Source: Pyropia haitanensis (taxonomy: Eukaryota; Rhodophyta; Bangiophyceae; Bangiales; Bangiaceae). From it: 64,000 nt of DNA. How positions within the stretch are numbered: the stretch's first letter is position 1; every line of letters starts with the position of its first letter. The stretch spans positions 2,716,842 to 2,780,841 of the forward strand of contig SDUX01000006.1 in the NCBI GenBank assembly GCA_008729055.1. The letters are read 5' to 3'. Below the pieces are notes generated by a model. That model did not search any database, was not told the origin of the DNA, and worked only from the letters and a program-made list of their open reading frames with translations. Made by a program: the position numbers and the translations under genes. Below are positions 54,592-64,000 of this stretch, piece after piece.

Positions 54592-56477
54592 CGCGGCGGT
54601 AGGGGCGAAAATGGGGATGGTGGAGCAGCTCTCGATGCACCCCGAGCGTCGGCAACAGCGGGCCAAGGGGCACCTGGTGACGAAGAGGGAAGGGGGGGCA
54701 AGCGGGAAGGGGACGCGGATGGACCCCGCCACACCCCTGCGCAGCACGGGGATACGCGAGGCGAGCCGTGGGGTGGGGGGCCGGGGGGACGTGCGCACAC
54801 GGAACGGGGAAAGGGGCGGAACAACCGCAGCGGCCCTTTTGGTTTGCGGCGGCGCCCCCGGCCGCCATCACAGCCGCAGCCACTGCGTGCGCGCCGCCGC
54901 GCACGCCGCCCGCCGGCAGGGTGCGCCGCCGTCGCCGCCCCGCCCCGCTCACCTCTCGGCCCCTCCCAGCGCCCCCGCATCACGCGACCCGCCGCCACTG
55001 CGTTGCCAGTCCCACGACGGCAAGCACAGATTGTCAGCCGGCGACGCGGCGCGGGACAGCGAAGGGGGTCGCACGGCAGTCCCTGCTCGGCCGACGGGGG
55101 AAGCAGAGGAGAGGCGCCCCGCCACCCCGTGGCAACCGCCCCGGCCAGGGCGCCGCCGCCCATCGCGGAGAGGAGGGGAGGGTGGGGGGAAAGAGGACGG
55201 GCGCCGCCCAGGACCGGGGCGGGGGGGGGAAGGTGGACACCGCCCTAGGGGGTAGGGAGCGCCAGGCACGGCGCGGCGGCAGCAGCGCGCGTCGACGAGA
55301 CGTCTCGGCGGCGACGCCGCCTGTCAGTCATCGGCGGCGGCGGTGGGCGCGGCCGGCGGGGTAGGAGGCCGGCCCCCTATCGACTACCGCGTGCCAGGGT
55401 CGCTGCGGCGGTCATGCAAGGGGCGGTTTGTCAGCCTGCCGGCAGGGTGGCCTGCACGCGGGCGGCCGCGCAGCCCTTGGGCGCCACAGTCGCGCCTACG
55501 GCAGCCGCGTCGGGAGCGAGACGGCCGTGGATGCCCTCAACCACAGCGCCTACGCGGCATGCAGTCGGTGAAGACAGTCCTTGCGTAATTTTCATCGATG
55601 AGACAATTATACTTTCAAGCTTCTGACCAATGCCTGGCCAACCAGGACGTGCTCTGATTGGCTGCTGAGATGCGCGAAACATCCCGAACGACAAGTCCGA
55701 CTATCACATTGAAACGACTGCATTGCCGTATGCATGAATAACTGGGCAGCCCTCAGTGCTGGACAAATCCTTCCACTCTATTGATTGGCTGCACTGACAA
55801 TATGTCTCAAACGGACCTCTGATTGGTCAGAGTGCTGTTGTCTTTGTCTGCAATCTTCCTTGTTCTTCCTCGACCTCACCTGTTTCTGCTTAGACTGCCT
55901 GCCTTTGTTGGAACTTGTTCCCTCCTTGACGAGCTCAGAATTCACGTTAACATCTCAAGTCGCACTGTTTGCACGACAATATTCGCTCATGCGGAGCAGT
56001 CTTTGGTTAGTGAGTACGTAATCAGCGACATCGTGCTGAATACAGTCGGTCGAAGAGATGTAGCACTTGTTTGAGCCATGCCAACACACTTCACCTGCAC
56101 GAAGGGAAACAAATCTTTGTGGGAGGGACCCCAGGTCGGAGTTCGACCCCACCAGAGGCCAAGAGCCCGACGATGCAGACTCCATGGCAGTATGCTCCGG
56201 AGAGCGGTCGCGCTACAAAGCTGTCCGAGAAAGGTCGCGAACTGCAAATGACCGACCCCCTGCTGGATGGAGGTGTCCTTAACCAAGTCTAGGAAGCACA
56301 AGCGGATGACCAGAGGAGAGGCCCCAAGAGGCTTGGTGACTCAGAAACACCGGTGACAAACATAACCAATCTCCTGAGAGGAGTCACACAAACAGAAAGC
56401 TATATGACCCAGGAAAACAGGACGGCTACGGTCTAGCGCCCGCCACCAACTCAACACCCCAAGACCCCCACCTGTCG
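54592..56477. other. No gene recognised; CCAAT-motif cluster
   Basis: The first half is GC-rich upstream DNA of the secreted protein gene. The second half (55580-56340) is much more A/T-rich, with four CCAAT-type motifs at 55627 (CCAAT), 55657, 55784 and 55822 (ATTGG). Only short frames occur, none with a recognised family. The A/T-rich block may be a regulatory region or an old insertion. Confidence 0.35.
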
Positions 56478-56798
56478 CTAGGGACGGCCTCCCTGTGCTA
56501 CCCCCGGCGGCGACCCGCCAGCCGCCACCCCCAAGCCCACCACCGCCCGGTCGCCCACAAACGCATCCTCTGTCCCGGCGGTCCCTGCCCGCTCCCGCGG
56601 CAGCGATGGGCCAGCCGGCCCCCCGCCGCCGCCACCGGTTCCAGCGGGTGAGGCGGCCGAGACGCCGCGCCCGGCCTCGGCCGCCGCCCGCTTGTCGCGC
56701 GTGACAATCATGTAGGCCGACGCGGCCACGACGGGGAGGACCAGGTACTGCGCCCAGTGGGCGACGAGGTCCAGGCGCATGCGGGTGCGGGCGCTCAT
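56478..56798 (-). CDS. Small single-span membrane protein, hypothetical
   Basis: The product is 106 residues from ATG 56798. A basic N terminus (MSARTRMRLD) is followed by one hydrophobic segment, VAHWAQYLVLPVVAASAYMIV (about 12-32), then TRDKR and a Gly/Ala/Pro-rich soluble tail. The charge distribution fits a short tail on one side and a longer one on the other. I do not recognise the family. The same frame is open far upstream, but that part crosses poly-G DNA and less GC-rich sequence that looks like a 5' leader. Confidence 0.45.
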   Translation of the reverse strand: MSARTRMRLDLVAHWAQYLVLPVVAASAYMIVTRDKRAAAEAGRGVSAASPAGTGGGGGGPAGPSLPRERAGTAGTEDAFVGDRAVVGLGVAAGGSPPGVAQGGRP

Positions 56799-57596
56799 CG
56801 CTGCAGAGTCCGGAGGGAACAAACGGGAATTGGGGGGGGGGGGAGGGGGGGGGAGGGAGGGGGGTTGGGGACAGCAGGTGGGGTAGCCAAGGTAGCCACG
56901 GACAGAGGGAGGGGTGAACGAGGGAGCGGAAGCGGCACCACACAGAACCGGGGCGAAGGAGAATGGCGGCAGAGGCAAGGATGGAGGAAGGAGGGCGGGG
57001 GCGGCAATCCACTTGCCGACTGCAGTACCGTAGTCACCACAGGCCAACAACGGTGCGATGAAGGAAGACGGCTGGGGCGGTAGTTGGGGCACGGTCACGA
57101 CGACAGCGCCACCGGCGAAAGGGAGCGGCGACGTGATGCCGTCATGGCGCATGGGCACTGTCGCGTGGCCGCTTGTGGTGGAGTCCCTGCAGCGTGGCAT
57201 CCCGAAAGTTAATTGCAATCGATCCTTGAATTTTGTCAACACGTGTTGACCTACACACTGGTACAAGCAGGTAGAGTTGTGGTCTCTCGACGGGGGCACG
57301 GACGCAAAAACTCGATAGCACCTGGTCAGATCCTCGAAGGACACGACGGCAGCGCGGCAAATGTGTGGATCACAACGTGTATCCTGAACGGGGCCGTGGG
57401 CATCAGACCCACAGGCGGTCCCGACCGCATCATAGGACGGCAACGGTCTCCTCCACAACCAAAAGCACCACCGCAAGCAGGGAACAGGCAGTCCTCTGTC
57501 CTCGGCAACATTGTTCCTAGTTGAGACACACATACAAAAATGAGAGAAGACCACCAGCACGCCCGCTCGCACCCCTCTCCCTGCCCTGGCCGCCAC

Positions 57597-59390
57597 TCAC
57601 ACCGAGCTATAGTAGTACAATGGCGGCCTTGCCGTGTCATCAATACCCGTACGCAGGCTCGTCGTATACGCGCCCATGTTGTCAAAATACAGCCAGTCGC
57701 CGACAGACAGGAGCGGCAGCGGCACGCCTCGGGCCACCACATCCAGGGGGTCATTCGTGGGACCGCAAAGCGTTGACGCAAGCACCTGCGGCCCGCCATC
57801 GTCGTCGTGAGAGCCACCGTCGGCCCTTCCGTGCAGCGTCCGCCGCGTCAGGCCGGCGCCGGTAATGACGGTGCTGGAGGCGGAGCTGGAGGCCAGCACC
57901 CGCGGCGGAAAATGCACGCCCAAGATCACCGCGTCTTTGAAGGAGCCGTACACGCCGTCGCCCAAGTGGTACTGCACCGTCGAGACCGCACCGGGCGTGG
58001 CGACGTCCGCTGACCCCCGCCCGTCGCCCCCGTTGGCCAGCCAACCAAACCGCCGAGTGAGCACCTGCGTGGCGAGCGCGTAGGCCGACGTAACGAGGTA
58101 GCGCCCCGGCTCGGCAATCACGTCCACCTCTGGTGCAAAGAGCTCGTCGATCCGCGGCCGTACTACCCCTACAATCTCATCAAACGTGATCGACGAGTCG
58201 CCGTCAAAGCCCGGGAACCCCCCGCCAATATCCAGCACGCTCATCGGGGGCAGGCCCATCGCAGCGGCCGTGTCAAACACTGCCCGCGACGCATCTAGGG
58301 CAGTTGCGTAGCTGGCCAAGGAGGTGCAACCCGAGCCCACATGGAACGCCACCCCCACGATCGACAGGCCGAGGCGGGCGCCGACGCGGAGAAGCTCGGG
58401 AACGTCCGACAGGGCGGCGCCAAACTTGGAGCTCAGCGGGCACAGCGCCGCCGCGTCCTCCGTCGCGATGCGGAGGAGCAGCCGCGCGTCGGGGGCGACG
58501 GCGGCCATCTTCACCAGCTCGTCGGCATTGTCAAAGGTCGTCAGCGCAACGCCCACCGACCGTGCAAACGCCACGTGCGACGCAGCCTTGCACGGGTTGG
58601 CGTACACCACCCGGTCGCGGACGGCGGCCGGGTCGCCGCCGAGGGCGGCGGCGACCATGGCGATTTCCGGCTCGGACGCGCAGTCAAACGAGGCGCCAAG
58701 GTCGGCGAGCAGGGAGACTACCACCGGGTCGGGGTTGCACTTGACCGCAAAGTGGGGGCGCACCCGCGGGAGGGCGGCGTGGAATTCCCACAGGCGGGAC
58801 GCGACCGCCCCGAGGTCGACCCCGTAAAAGGCACCCTCCTCCTCCGAGTCATCGCCGTCTGCGGCGGCCGCTGCCGCCGAGGCGGCCGTCACCGCCGCCG
58901 CCGCCGTCGTCATCGTCGCCACCCCATCCTCCTCGTCGTCGTCATCCCCAATCGCATCTACACGGGGCAGCAGCCGAGAGCGGAGAAAGTGGGCGGGCGT
59001 GTCGGTCAGGCCCGCCGTCGGCCGGCACACGGGCACGGGCAGCGCGTCCAGGGCGACCCGGTAGCGGGCAATGACCGCTGCTGCCACGGGTGCCACCGCC
59101 TTGGCCACGGGGGGAGACGGCAGCGGCGGCGGGGAGGCGGACCGATCGCACGCGGCGCCCGGCTCGGACACCGACTCAAACTCGGGTTCGGGGGAGTGCC
59201 GGCCGCTGCCGCCGTGCCGGCCGTCGGCCGACGCGGCCGCGGCGGCCGCCGTCGCCGCCGCCGCCGCCGCCGACGCAACGACGGCGGCCGACGACGGCCG
59301 GCCGGGCGCCAGGCCGGCCAGCAGGCCGGCTGGCGGCGGCAGCCCCCCACGGGGGTCAGCCAGAGCCGCCACGGCGCCGAGGAGACCCAT
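57597..59390 (-). CDS. ODC1: Ornithine decarboxylase
   Basis: This 597-residue pyridoxal-phosphate enzyme converts ornithine to putrescine, the entry to polyamine synthesis. The PLP-binding lysine is K217 in RPHFAVKCNPDPVV. The other family motifs are in order: FDCASEPEI, YANPCKAASHVAFA, FHVGSGCTS, SVLDIGGGFPGF, the phosphate-binding EPGRYLV, GVYGSF, the catalytic Cys C542 in LCGPTNDPLD, and FDNMGAYT. Eukaryotic enzymes usually have about 420-470 residues. The extra length is an N-terminal Ala/Gly/Asp-rich extension of about 120 residues and an acidic insert (DDDDEEDG...DDSEEEG) before the barrel. The frame is intact and intronless. The start is the first ATG at 59390; a later start cannot be excluded. 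Confidence 0.93.
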   Translation of the reverse strand: MGLLGAVAALADPRGGLPPPAGLLAGLAPGRPSSAAVVASAAAAAATAAAAAASADGRHGGSGRHSPEPEFESVSEPGAACDRSASPPPLPSPPVAKAVAPVAAAVIARYRVALDALPVPVCRPTAGLTDTPAHFLRSRLLPRVDAIGDDDDEEDGVATMTTAAAAVTAASAAAAAADGDDSEEEGAFYGVDLGAVASRLWEFHAALPRVRPHFAVKCNPDPVVVSLLADLGASFDCASEPEIAMVAAALGGDPAAVRDRVVYANPCKAASHVAFARSVGVALTTFDNADELVKMAAVAPDARLLLRIATEDAAALCPLSSKFGAALSDVPELLRVGARLGLSIVGVAFHVGSGCTSLASYATALDASRAVFDTAAAMGLPPMSVLDIGGGFPGFDGDSSITFDEIVGVVRPRIDELFAPEVDVIAEPGRYLVTSAYALATQVLTRRFGWLANGGDGRGSADVATPGAVSTVQYHLGDGVYGSFKDAVILGVHFPPRVLASSSASSTVITGAGLTRRTLHGRADGGSHDDDGGPQVLASTLCGPTNDPLDVVARGVPLPLLSVGDWLYFDNMGAYTTSLRTGIDDTARPPLYYYSSV

Positions 59391-59574
59391 GGCGGGCAGC
59401 CACGACGCACTGTCCGCGGACCATGCAGCGTGGGGGGGCGGCGAAAGCGGCCGCGGCGGAGGCGCGATGGGGACGGCGGTCGCGGGCGAAAGAGGAGGCG
59501 GTCCGCGCTGCGGTGACGGACGGGTACCGCCGCCACCGCGGGGAGTCGCTACCGTAGGTGCGGTCCGATACTAC

Positions 59575-59623
<49 letters not shown>

Positions 59624-60199
59624 CACCAGAACACCAGCCAGTCGCGGTCCGTGGTTGGGCCTCGCCGACGGCGTCAGATGACCACGCGACAGCATGGGTG
59701 GGACGCTCTTGACGGCGGCAGCGGCCGGGGTGAGCTGGCCAGCCAGCCTGGCTGTGTGCCGCCGACCGCCGTCGGTCGCCGCCCAAAAATCGGCGAGCGC
59801 CCCCCCGAGGCCCCTTCCAATTGGGCGGGCGAGTGGCCTCCCGCCGGCGGTGCGACGACGGAGGTCAACCATTGTCCACGAAAAAAGTGAAGTGGCCCTG
59901 CCGACGGCGACCAGATTCAGAAGGGCCCCAAGCAAATCACGCAGTCTCAAAATCGTGATTGATGCCACTTTTTGTGCGGCTTGCTGACTTTTCGTTAGCG
60001 AAGCTCCTACACAGAACGGGTGTCGCCGAATGTGGATGAATGGCTCACAGGCGCCCTCTCAATTGAATACGTGAGCCCCTTCTGGACACTCATTGGTCAC
60101 CTTGTTTTTCCAGGCCCGCAGCTCTGGAGGTCTCTCAGCCGCACGACTCCCATCCTTATCGCGGCGCCGGCGCCTCGGTCGCCTCGTCTGGCCCGCCTC
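59391..60199. other. Intergenic region upstream of ornithine decarboxylase
   Basis: GC-rich up to about 59900 with a CCG trinucleotide tract at 59570-59630, then a short A/T-richer stretch (59930-60110). No gene or clear TATA box seen. Confidence 0.4.
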
Positions 60200-60580
60200 C
60201 ACCGCGACCATGGCGGCAGTACCACGGTCCTGCAGTTTCCCCCCCCGTCCACCGCCGCGGCACCAACGCCACGGAGGCGCTGTCCCACCCCGCCCCTCCG
60301 AGACTGTGACGGCAGTGCGACGGACACGGTGCTGCTCCCGCCTCTAACGCCGCGACGGCAGGCAGTGCCACCGTCGCGGTGCTCTCCCCACTCCTCCTTC
60401 GCGACCGTCGCGGCAGTGCCACGGTCGTGCAGCTTCCACCCCCCCCTCCATCACCGCGGTGCCGGCGCCACCGTTGTGCTGCACACCCGCCCGTTACCGG
60501 CGCGACGGTAGCGCCACCGTCGCGGTGCGCCGCCGCCCTTTGCGACCGTGGCGGCAGCGCCACCGGCGCGTGCTTGCCTG
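60200..60580 (+). repeat. Degenerate tandem repeat
   Basis: A motif like gcgaccgtggcggcagtgcc followed by acggtcg recurs about six times (near 60208, 60300, 60350, 60400, 60505, 60540) with variable spacing. It is diverged and has no coding signature. Confidence 0.5.
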
Positions 60581-60989
60581 GCGTTTCGCCGCCGCCGCCA
60601 CCACCACCGCCGCTGCCGCCGCCACCACCACCGCAGCTGCCGCCGCCGTCGTCGCCGCCACCGCCGACGCGGCTACCCCCCCATCCCATCGCCAACGCAG
60701 CGGCGGCCAGCAGAGCGGCCGCGCTACGTGCAGCGCCGCGCCGGCGCCACCACCACCCGCGACCACCCGCCGAGCAGGGCGGGTCCCGCGGCCCCCGTTT
60801 TGCTCGTCAATGGGGGCGGGTGCGCCACCTACGCCGCCCCACCTCCCTTCCGCTCCCGACCTCGCTCCACTCCCGTCCACCAGACGCCCCGTCGATCGGC
60901 ACCCCCCCAACCGAGAGCCGGTCGCAGGGTGTCCCTGGCCAGCGCCCCCCCCCCCCTCCCCCCCCTTCCTCTCACCTGAGGGTCCACCC

Positions 60990-62240
60990 TCATCTCCTGG
61001 CGGCTGGGCCAACAAACGGTGCCCACCCGCGGCAACGGCACGCTCCGATGAACCGCAGCAGCGGGTCACTGGCAGCCGACCCGTCGGTGCCGCCGGCCAC
61101 GACCGTGCAGCGCACAAGCGTGGCCGGCACGCGCGCGGCCGACCGCGACAGCAGCAGCGCCACGTCGACGGGTCGCGTCGTGGACGTGCCGCCGCGAGCG
61201 CAGGGCAGCGTGCCTGGAGGGTGGGCACGGGTGCATCCAGGGTGACGTTGCCGCGCACCTCGACGACGAGGTCGGCCAGGCGAGGCAGCGCGCCGCGCCG
61301 CAGGGCGGTGGTCGCCCACGCGTCGCCGTCGGCGCTGGGCACCCCCACCAGCCGCAGCCGCCAGAGGGAGGTCAGCCGGTTGAGCTGCTCGACGGCGAGG
61401 CCGCCGCCCGCGCCGACGCGCCACGGCAGGCAGAAGGCGAGGTCGGCCAGGCGGGGGACGCCGCCGCCGCGCGCGAGCCCCCGCCGCCACCGGCAGCAGG
61501 CGGACGTCGCGAACGTCCGCGTCGGCGGTGGAACTATCGAGCCGCAGACGCATAGGGTGCGGCAGCGGCGGAAAGGCCGCTACGAGCAGGCCCATTGGCG
61601 CGCACGAGGCGAGCCCAAAGCGCTGCACCGACGGCGTCAGGGTGGCCAGCGCCGCGCCGACCGCGTCGATCGACGGCCGCGGCGTCGCGGCGGTTGGCTC
61701 CTCGGCAAACTCGTTCTCCTCGTCCGCCCGTCTGTTTCCACACAAGCCGACACGACCAGCTCCGGCAGGCGCAGGTGGCCGGCCAAGACTCTCAGCGCGC
61801 CATCCCGCACCACATCCTCCTCCCCCCCCATCTCCAGGTACTCCTAGTCGAGCGCATCGCACCACGTCGTCACGTTCCCCGCGTCGTCCACCAGCCAAAA
61901 CGTGCTGAGCAGGTGCAGCACGACCAGGTCTGGGACGCGGCCGGCCAGCCACGCCGCGTTCGCCTCACGGACGGCGTGCACACAAAGTTGAGCGCCAGCC
62001 GCCGCAGCCGCCGCCCCACCACCCGCGAGGAGCGCGTCGCGCGGCTCGACACGCGCCCACTGGTGCTCGAGCGGGACCGTCCGGTCGGTCAGCCCCGCCG
62101 CCACCGCCGCCGGCAGCGACCGCACCAGCGCCGGCGGCAGCCTGACGGCCCGGCACAGCCGCCGCAGGGACCCGCCATGGGGCGGCGCGGCGAGCGCGGC
62201 GGCCAGCCGCGGCGAGCGGGCGACTGTGCGGGTAGACGCA
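60990..62240 (-). pseudogene. Broken leucine-rich-repeat-like gene
   Basis: Minus-strand segments with natural, leucine-patterned composition follow each other in different frames. They include RLCRAVRLPPALVRSLPAAV and VREANAAWLAGRVPDLVVLH (to a stop at 61844), RVLAGHLRLPELVVSAC (about 61780), LTPSVQRFGLASCAPMGLLV (about 61600), LTSLWRLRLVGVPSADGD with LPRLADLVVEVRG (about 61380-61260), and VDVALLLSRSAARVPATLV with a stop at 60990. The first and second of these frames are the same and are separated by one TAG, so at least one break is a true stop as read here. The pattern resembles F-box/LRR-type proteins, but the family is not certain. Confidence 0.4.
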
Positions 62241-62590
62241 TGGCCACCGCCGGGGACAAAGGTCGGAGCCGCCGGCGATGGTGGCGGTGCTGGTGCCAGT
62301 GGTGGAGGTAGTGGCGGTGGTGCCTGCGGTGCGGACAGGGACGTGCCTGGGGGTGGCCTGCGCTGTGCCCCGAGGCGGCGTGAGGCGCCCCTCGGGGACC
62401 CGCCGGTGGCGGTCGACAGCGCCCATGACGGGGCACGTCGGACGGGAACGGTGGCGGCGGAGGAGCCCCGCGGTCCGGTGGACGCTGCAGGACGCTGAGA
62501 CAGCGCTCATCTTGCACACCTGTTCCACGCGGACCTCGGGGCGTCTCCACCGTCTCGCATCCTCGCCGACGAGCCATATCTTGGGTAATT

Positions 62591-63658
62591 AGAGAGTTTT
62601 TACTGCGCGTCCGTGAGATCGTTTGTGAGAACGATTCAGCTGTAATGGGTTGTCAGCCACGGCGAGGCGAACCAAGCGTCACACTGGTTTTTACAACGCG
62701 ACCGTGAGATCTCTTTGTGAGAACTCCTTGGAATGAGGATTGCCTTCAATTTCTCCGCACGCTGGGCCCCCGCCGGCCCCACCCCTCATGCGCGCGCAGG
62801 GCCTCCGCAGCGTCCACCATATCCGCTAACAGCTTGTCCCGCTCGGAGGTATCTTCCTCTTCCCCCGTCCGACGCGCCTTCTTCTTGTCCTCCCTGGAGA
62901 ACTGCGACGAGATTGTGGCAAAGTGGTCAAGCAGGTTTTTACCAGATGTCTTGAACGCTGCCTGCGGGTGCTTGTTGAACGCGTCGGCTGCGTCCTCAAA
63001 GCGCTTGAGCCGCTGACCTCGGGGCGCGACGTGAGCAGAGCTCGTTAAGATAGCCTTGAGCGCCAACACGTCTTGATCAGTTGACCATGCTCGGCGCTTG
63101 CCTTTGCTTGCAGGAGGAGTTGAGGTGGCCACGTCGCTAACGTCATTTCCGCTGCGGGAGGGAGGAGATGGAGACGGTGCAGGTGGGGACGGCTCTTGCG
63201 CGGCCGGCGCCGTGCGAGGCGTACCGGCAGATTCGTCATCGATGGTCGCCATATCGCAGGGGAAAAACGTGCGCGGGCCCGTGACAGCGCGACGGCAGGG
63301 CAGAGGGACTCGAAGCCTAGGCGCGGAGGGTAAGCGCTGCGTGGAGCACAGCAGGGTGCTGGCATGGACCGGCGCAGAAGAGCGCGGGACAGCGCCACAA
63401 GAGGCTGGCCCGGGGCGGCGCAGCCCACAGAGTAAGTGTACAACAAATGCCCTCTCAGGCGACACGTGTGCAACTTAGGGCAGTCTAAGAGATTTCACAA
63501 ATACTCTCGGTCCGTGACAACTCACGCCGTTCTTGTCACGGACTCATCTCACGTGAGATCTCTGTGAGATCGTTTTGGAGGTAGTAGCCCCCTTTCTGTA
63601 AAGAATGTGGTGCCACGTTGTCACAAACGATCTCACGGACGGGTTGTAAAAACTCTCT
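62591..63658 (-). mobile_element. Short DNA transposon with 43-bp inverted ends
   Basis: 62591-62633 and 63616-63658 are reverse complements over 43 bp with four mismatches, starting AGAGAGTTTTTAC and sharing GTCCGTGAGATCGTTTGTGA. The trinucleotide ATT flanks both ends (62588-62590, 63659-63661), a probable 3-bp target duplication. Further copies of the GTGAGATC motif occur just inside both ends. The only frame encodes a Myb/SANT-like protein; no transposase is present. A 3-bp duplication plus a Myb/SANT-like ORF suggests the PIF/Harbinger superfamily. Confidence 0.8.
62746..63252 (-). CDS. Myb/SANT-like DNA-binding protein of a transposon
   Basis: The product is 168 residues from ATG 63252. 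A Pro/Ser/Thr-rich N terminus leads to a trihelix-like domain (about 58-115): RRAWSTDQDVLALKAIL, then RGQRLKRFEDAADAFNKHP and KTSGKNLLDHFATI. The tail is basic and acidic (REDKKKARRTGEEEDTSERD) and helical. In PIF/Harbinger elements a second ORF encodes such a Myb/SANT protein, which helps the transposase enter the nucleus and bind the ends. Here the partner transposase is absent, so the element would depend on one elsewhere. Confidence 0.65.
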   Translation of the reverse strand: MATIDDESAGTPRTAPAAQEPSPPAPSPSPPSRSGNDVSDVATSTPPASKGKRRAWSTDQDVLALKAILTSSAHVAPRGQRLKRFEDAADAFNKHPQAAFKTSGKNLLDHFATISSQFSREDKKKARRTGEEEDTSERDKLLADMVDAAEALRAHEGWGRRGPSVRRN

Positions 63659-63696
63659 ATTGTCGGCCGTTCACTAGTGTCTATTCTACCGGAGAT

Positions 63697-63736
63697 GAGG
63701 ATCAAATGATCCTCACCTGAGGATCATTTGATCCTC
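63697..63736. repeat. 40-bp perfect inverted repeat
   Basis: GAGGATCAAATGATCCTC (63697-63714) is followed after ACCT by its exact reverse complement (63719-63736). Each arm is itself almost palindromic, so the site can form one long or two short hairpins. It lies 38 bp outside the right end of the transposon. Confidence 0.9.
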
Positions 63737-64000
63737 GCCTGACCTGACCAGAAATCGTCGATTCCATGCATCTGAGAGGGTTTTTTGTCCTCCACCAGGC
63801 TACGAAGAGCTACAGACACAGCGTGAGGGGAGGCCGCGGCGACCGGCGGCCGCGGCGCCGTTCGCAGCGCCGGCGAAGACGACCGCAAAGGCGACGCCGG
63901 GGGCGCCACGAGAGGGGCGGCAGGCAGAGGCCCCGCCACGGCGGCCAGCGCGCCCGGCGCAGCAAGCGCAGGTGCGCCCAGACCGGGCGCCCCAAACGAC
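63724..64000 (-). CDS. Possible C-terminal end of a gene continuing beyond the window
   Basis: A minus-strand frame is open from the right edge to a stop at 63724. It is Ala/Pro-rich (SFGAPGLGAPALAAPGAL...) and ends with a more natural tail, VALRSLVEDKKPSQMHGIDD. The tail overlaps the inverted repeat at 63719-63736, which is unusual for coding DNA. No family is recognised. Confidence 0.25.
   Translation of the reverse strand, partial: SFGAPGLGAPALAAPGALAAVAGPLPAAPLVAPPASPLRSSSPALRTAPRPPVAAASPHAVSVALRSLVEDKKPSQMHGIDDFWSGQARIK

Noticed and set aside
56131..56152. B-box-like sequence GGTCGGAGTTCGACCCC suggesting a tRNA
   Set aside because: No acceptor, D or anticodon arms can be folded around it.

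Overview
This window looks like nuclear DNA of a red alga of the Porphyra/Pyropia (Bangiales) type. That is an inference from gene content. A ferredoxin-dependent bilin reductase of the PebA type with an N-terminal targeting extension points to a phycoerythrin-making plastid. The DNA is extremely GC-rich. Most genes have no intron, and the few I can place are single GT-AG introns. The initiator tRNA genes carry an insertion in the D-loop, a position where ectopic tRNA introns are known in the red alga Cyanidioschyzon. The other genes are ordinary eukaryotic ones: cytosolic ribosomal protein L7, ornithine decarboxylase, VMA21, an F-box/JmjC oxygenase, a MYBBP1A/POL5-like nucleolar protein and small heat shock proteins.

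Layout. 0-5.9 kb has no convincing gene and includes a GGC-trinucleotide tract. 5.96-8.24 kb is a segmental copy of 20.03-22.30 kb. Each copy carries a small heat shock gene with its heat-shock elements and TATA box, plus the start of VMA21. VMA21 is complete only in the right copy. 8.2-17.6 kb is gene-poor, with degenerate repeats and a possible 2.06-kb inverted-terminal-repeat element. 17.6-24.3 kb holds the F-box/JmjC gene (-), sHSP copy 2 (+), VMA21 (+) and a third, organelle-type sHSP (-). 25-34 kb holds a Myb-domain gene (-) and the MYBBP1A/POL5-like gene (+). 34.2-36.6 kb is an inverted repeat with 837-bp arms, each carrying one initiator tRNA-Met gene. 37.3-39.2 kb is a Fot1/pogo-like DD35D transposon, followed by the pebA gene. 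42.7-46 kb has two unrecognised genes. 46.1-51.35 kb is a Fanzor-like (eukaryotic TnpB relative) locus with palindromic repeats upstream and a hairpin-rich 3' flank. 51.7-59.4 kb has RPL7 (+), then three minus-strand genes: a secreted RCC1/WG-repeat protein, a small membrane protein and ornithine decarboxylase. 60-64 kb has a broken repeat-protein gene and a short transposon carrying a Myb/SANT-like ORF.

The genes do not form one pathway. The themes are heat-shock gene amplification at one locus, recent palindromic duplication of an essential tRNA, and several DNA transposons, including the Fanzor nuclease, which is the most interesting item. Many real genes change reading frame exactly at runs of 7-12 G or C, and intergenic runs reach 21-24 bases. 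Much of this is therefore probably homopolymer-length error in the assembly rather than biological frameshifting, and coordinates of affected genes are outer limits only.
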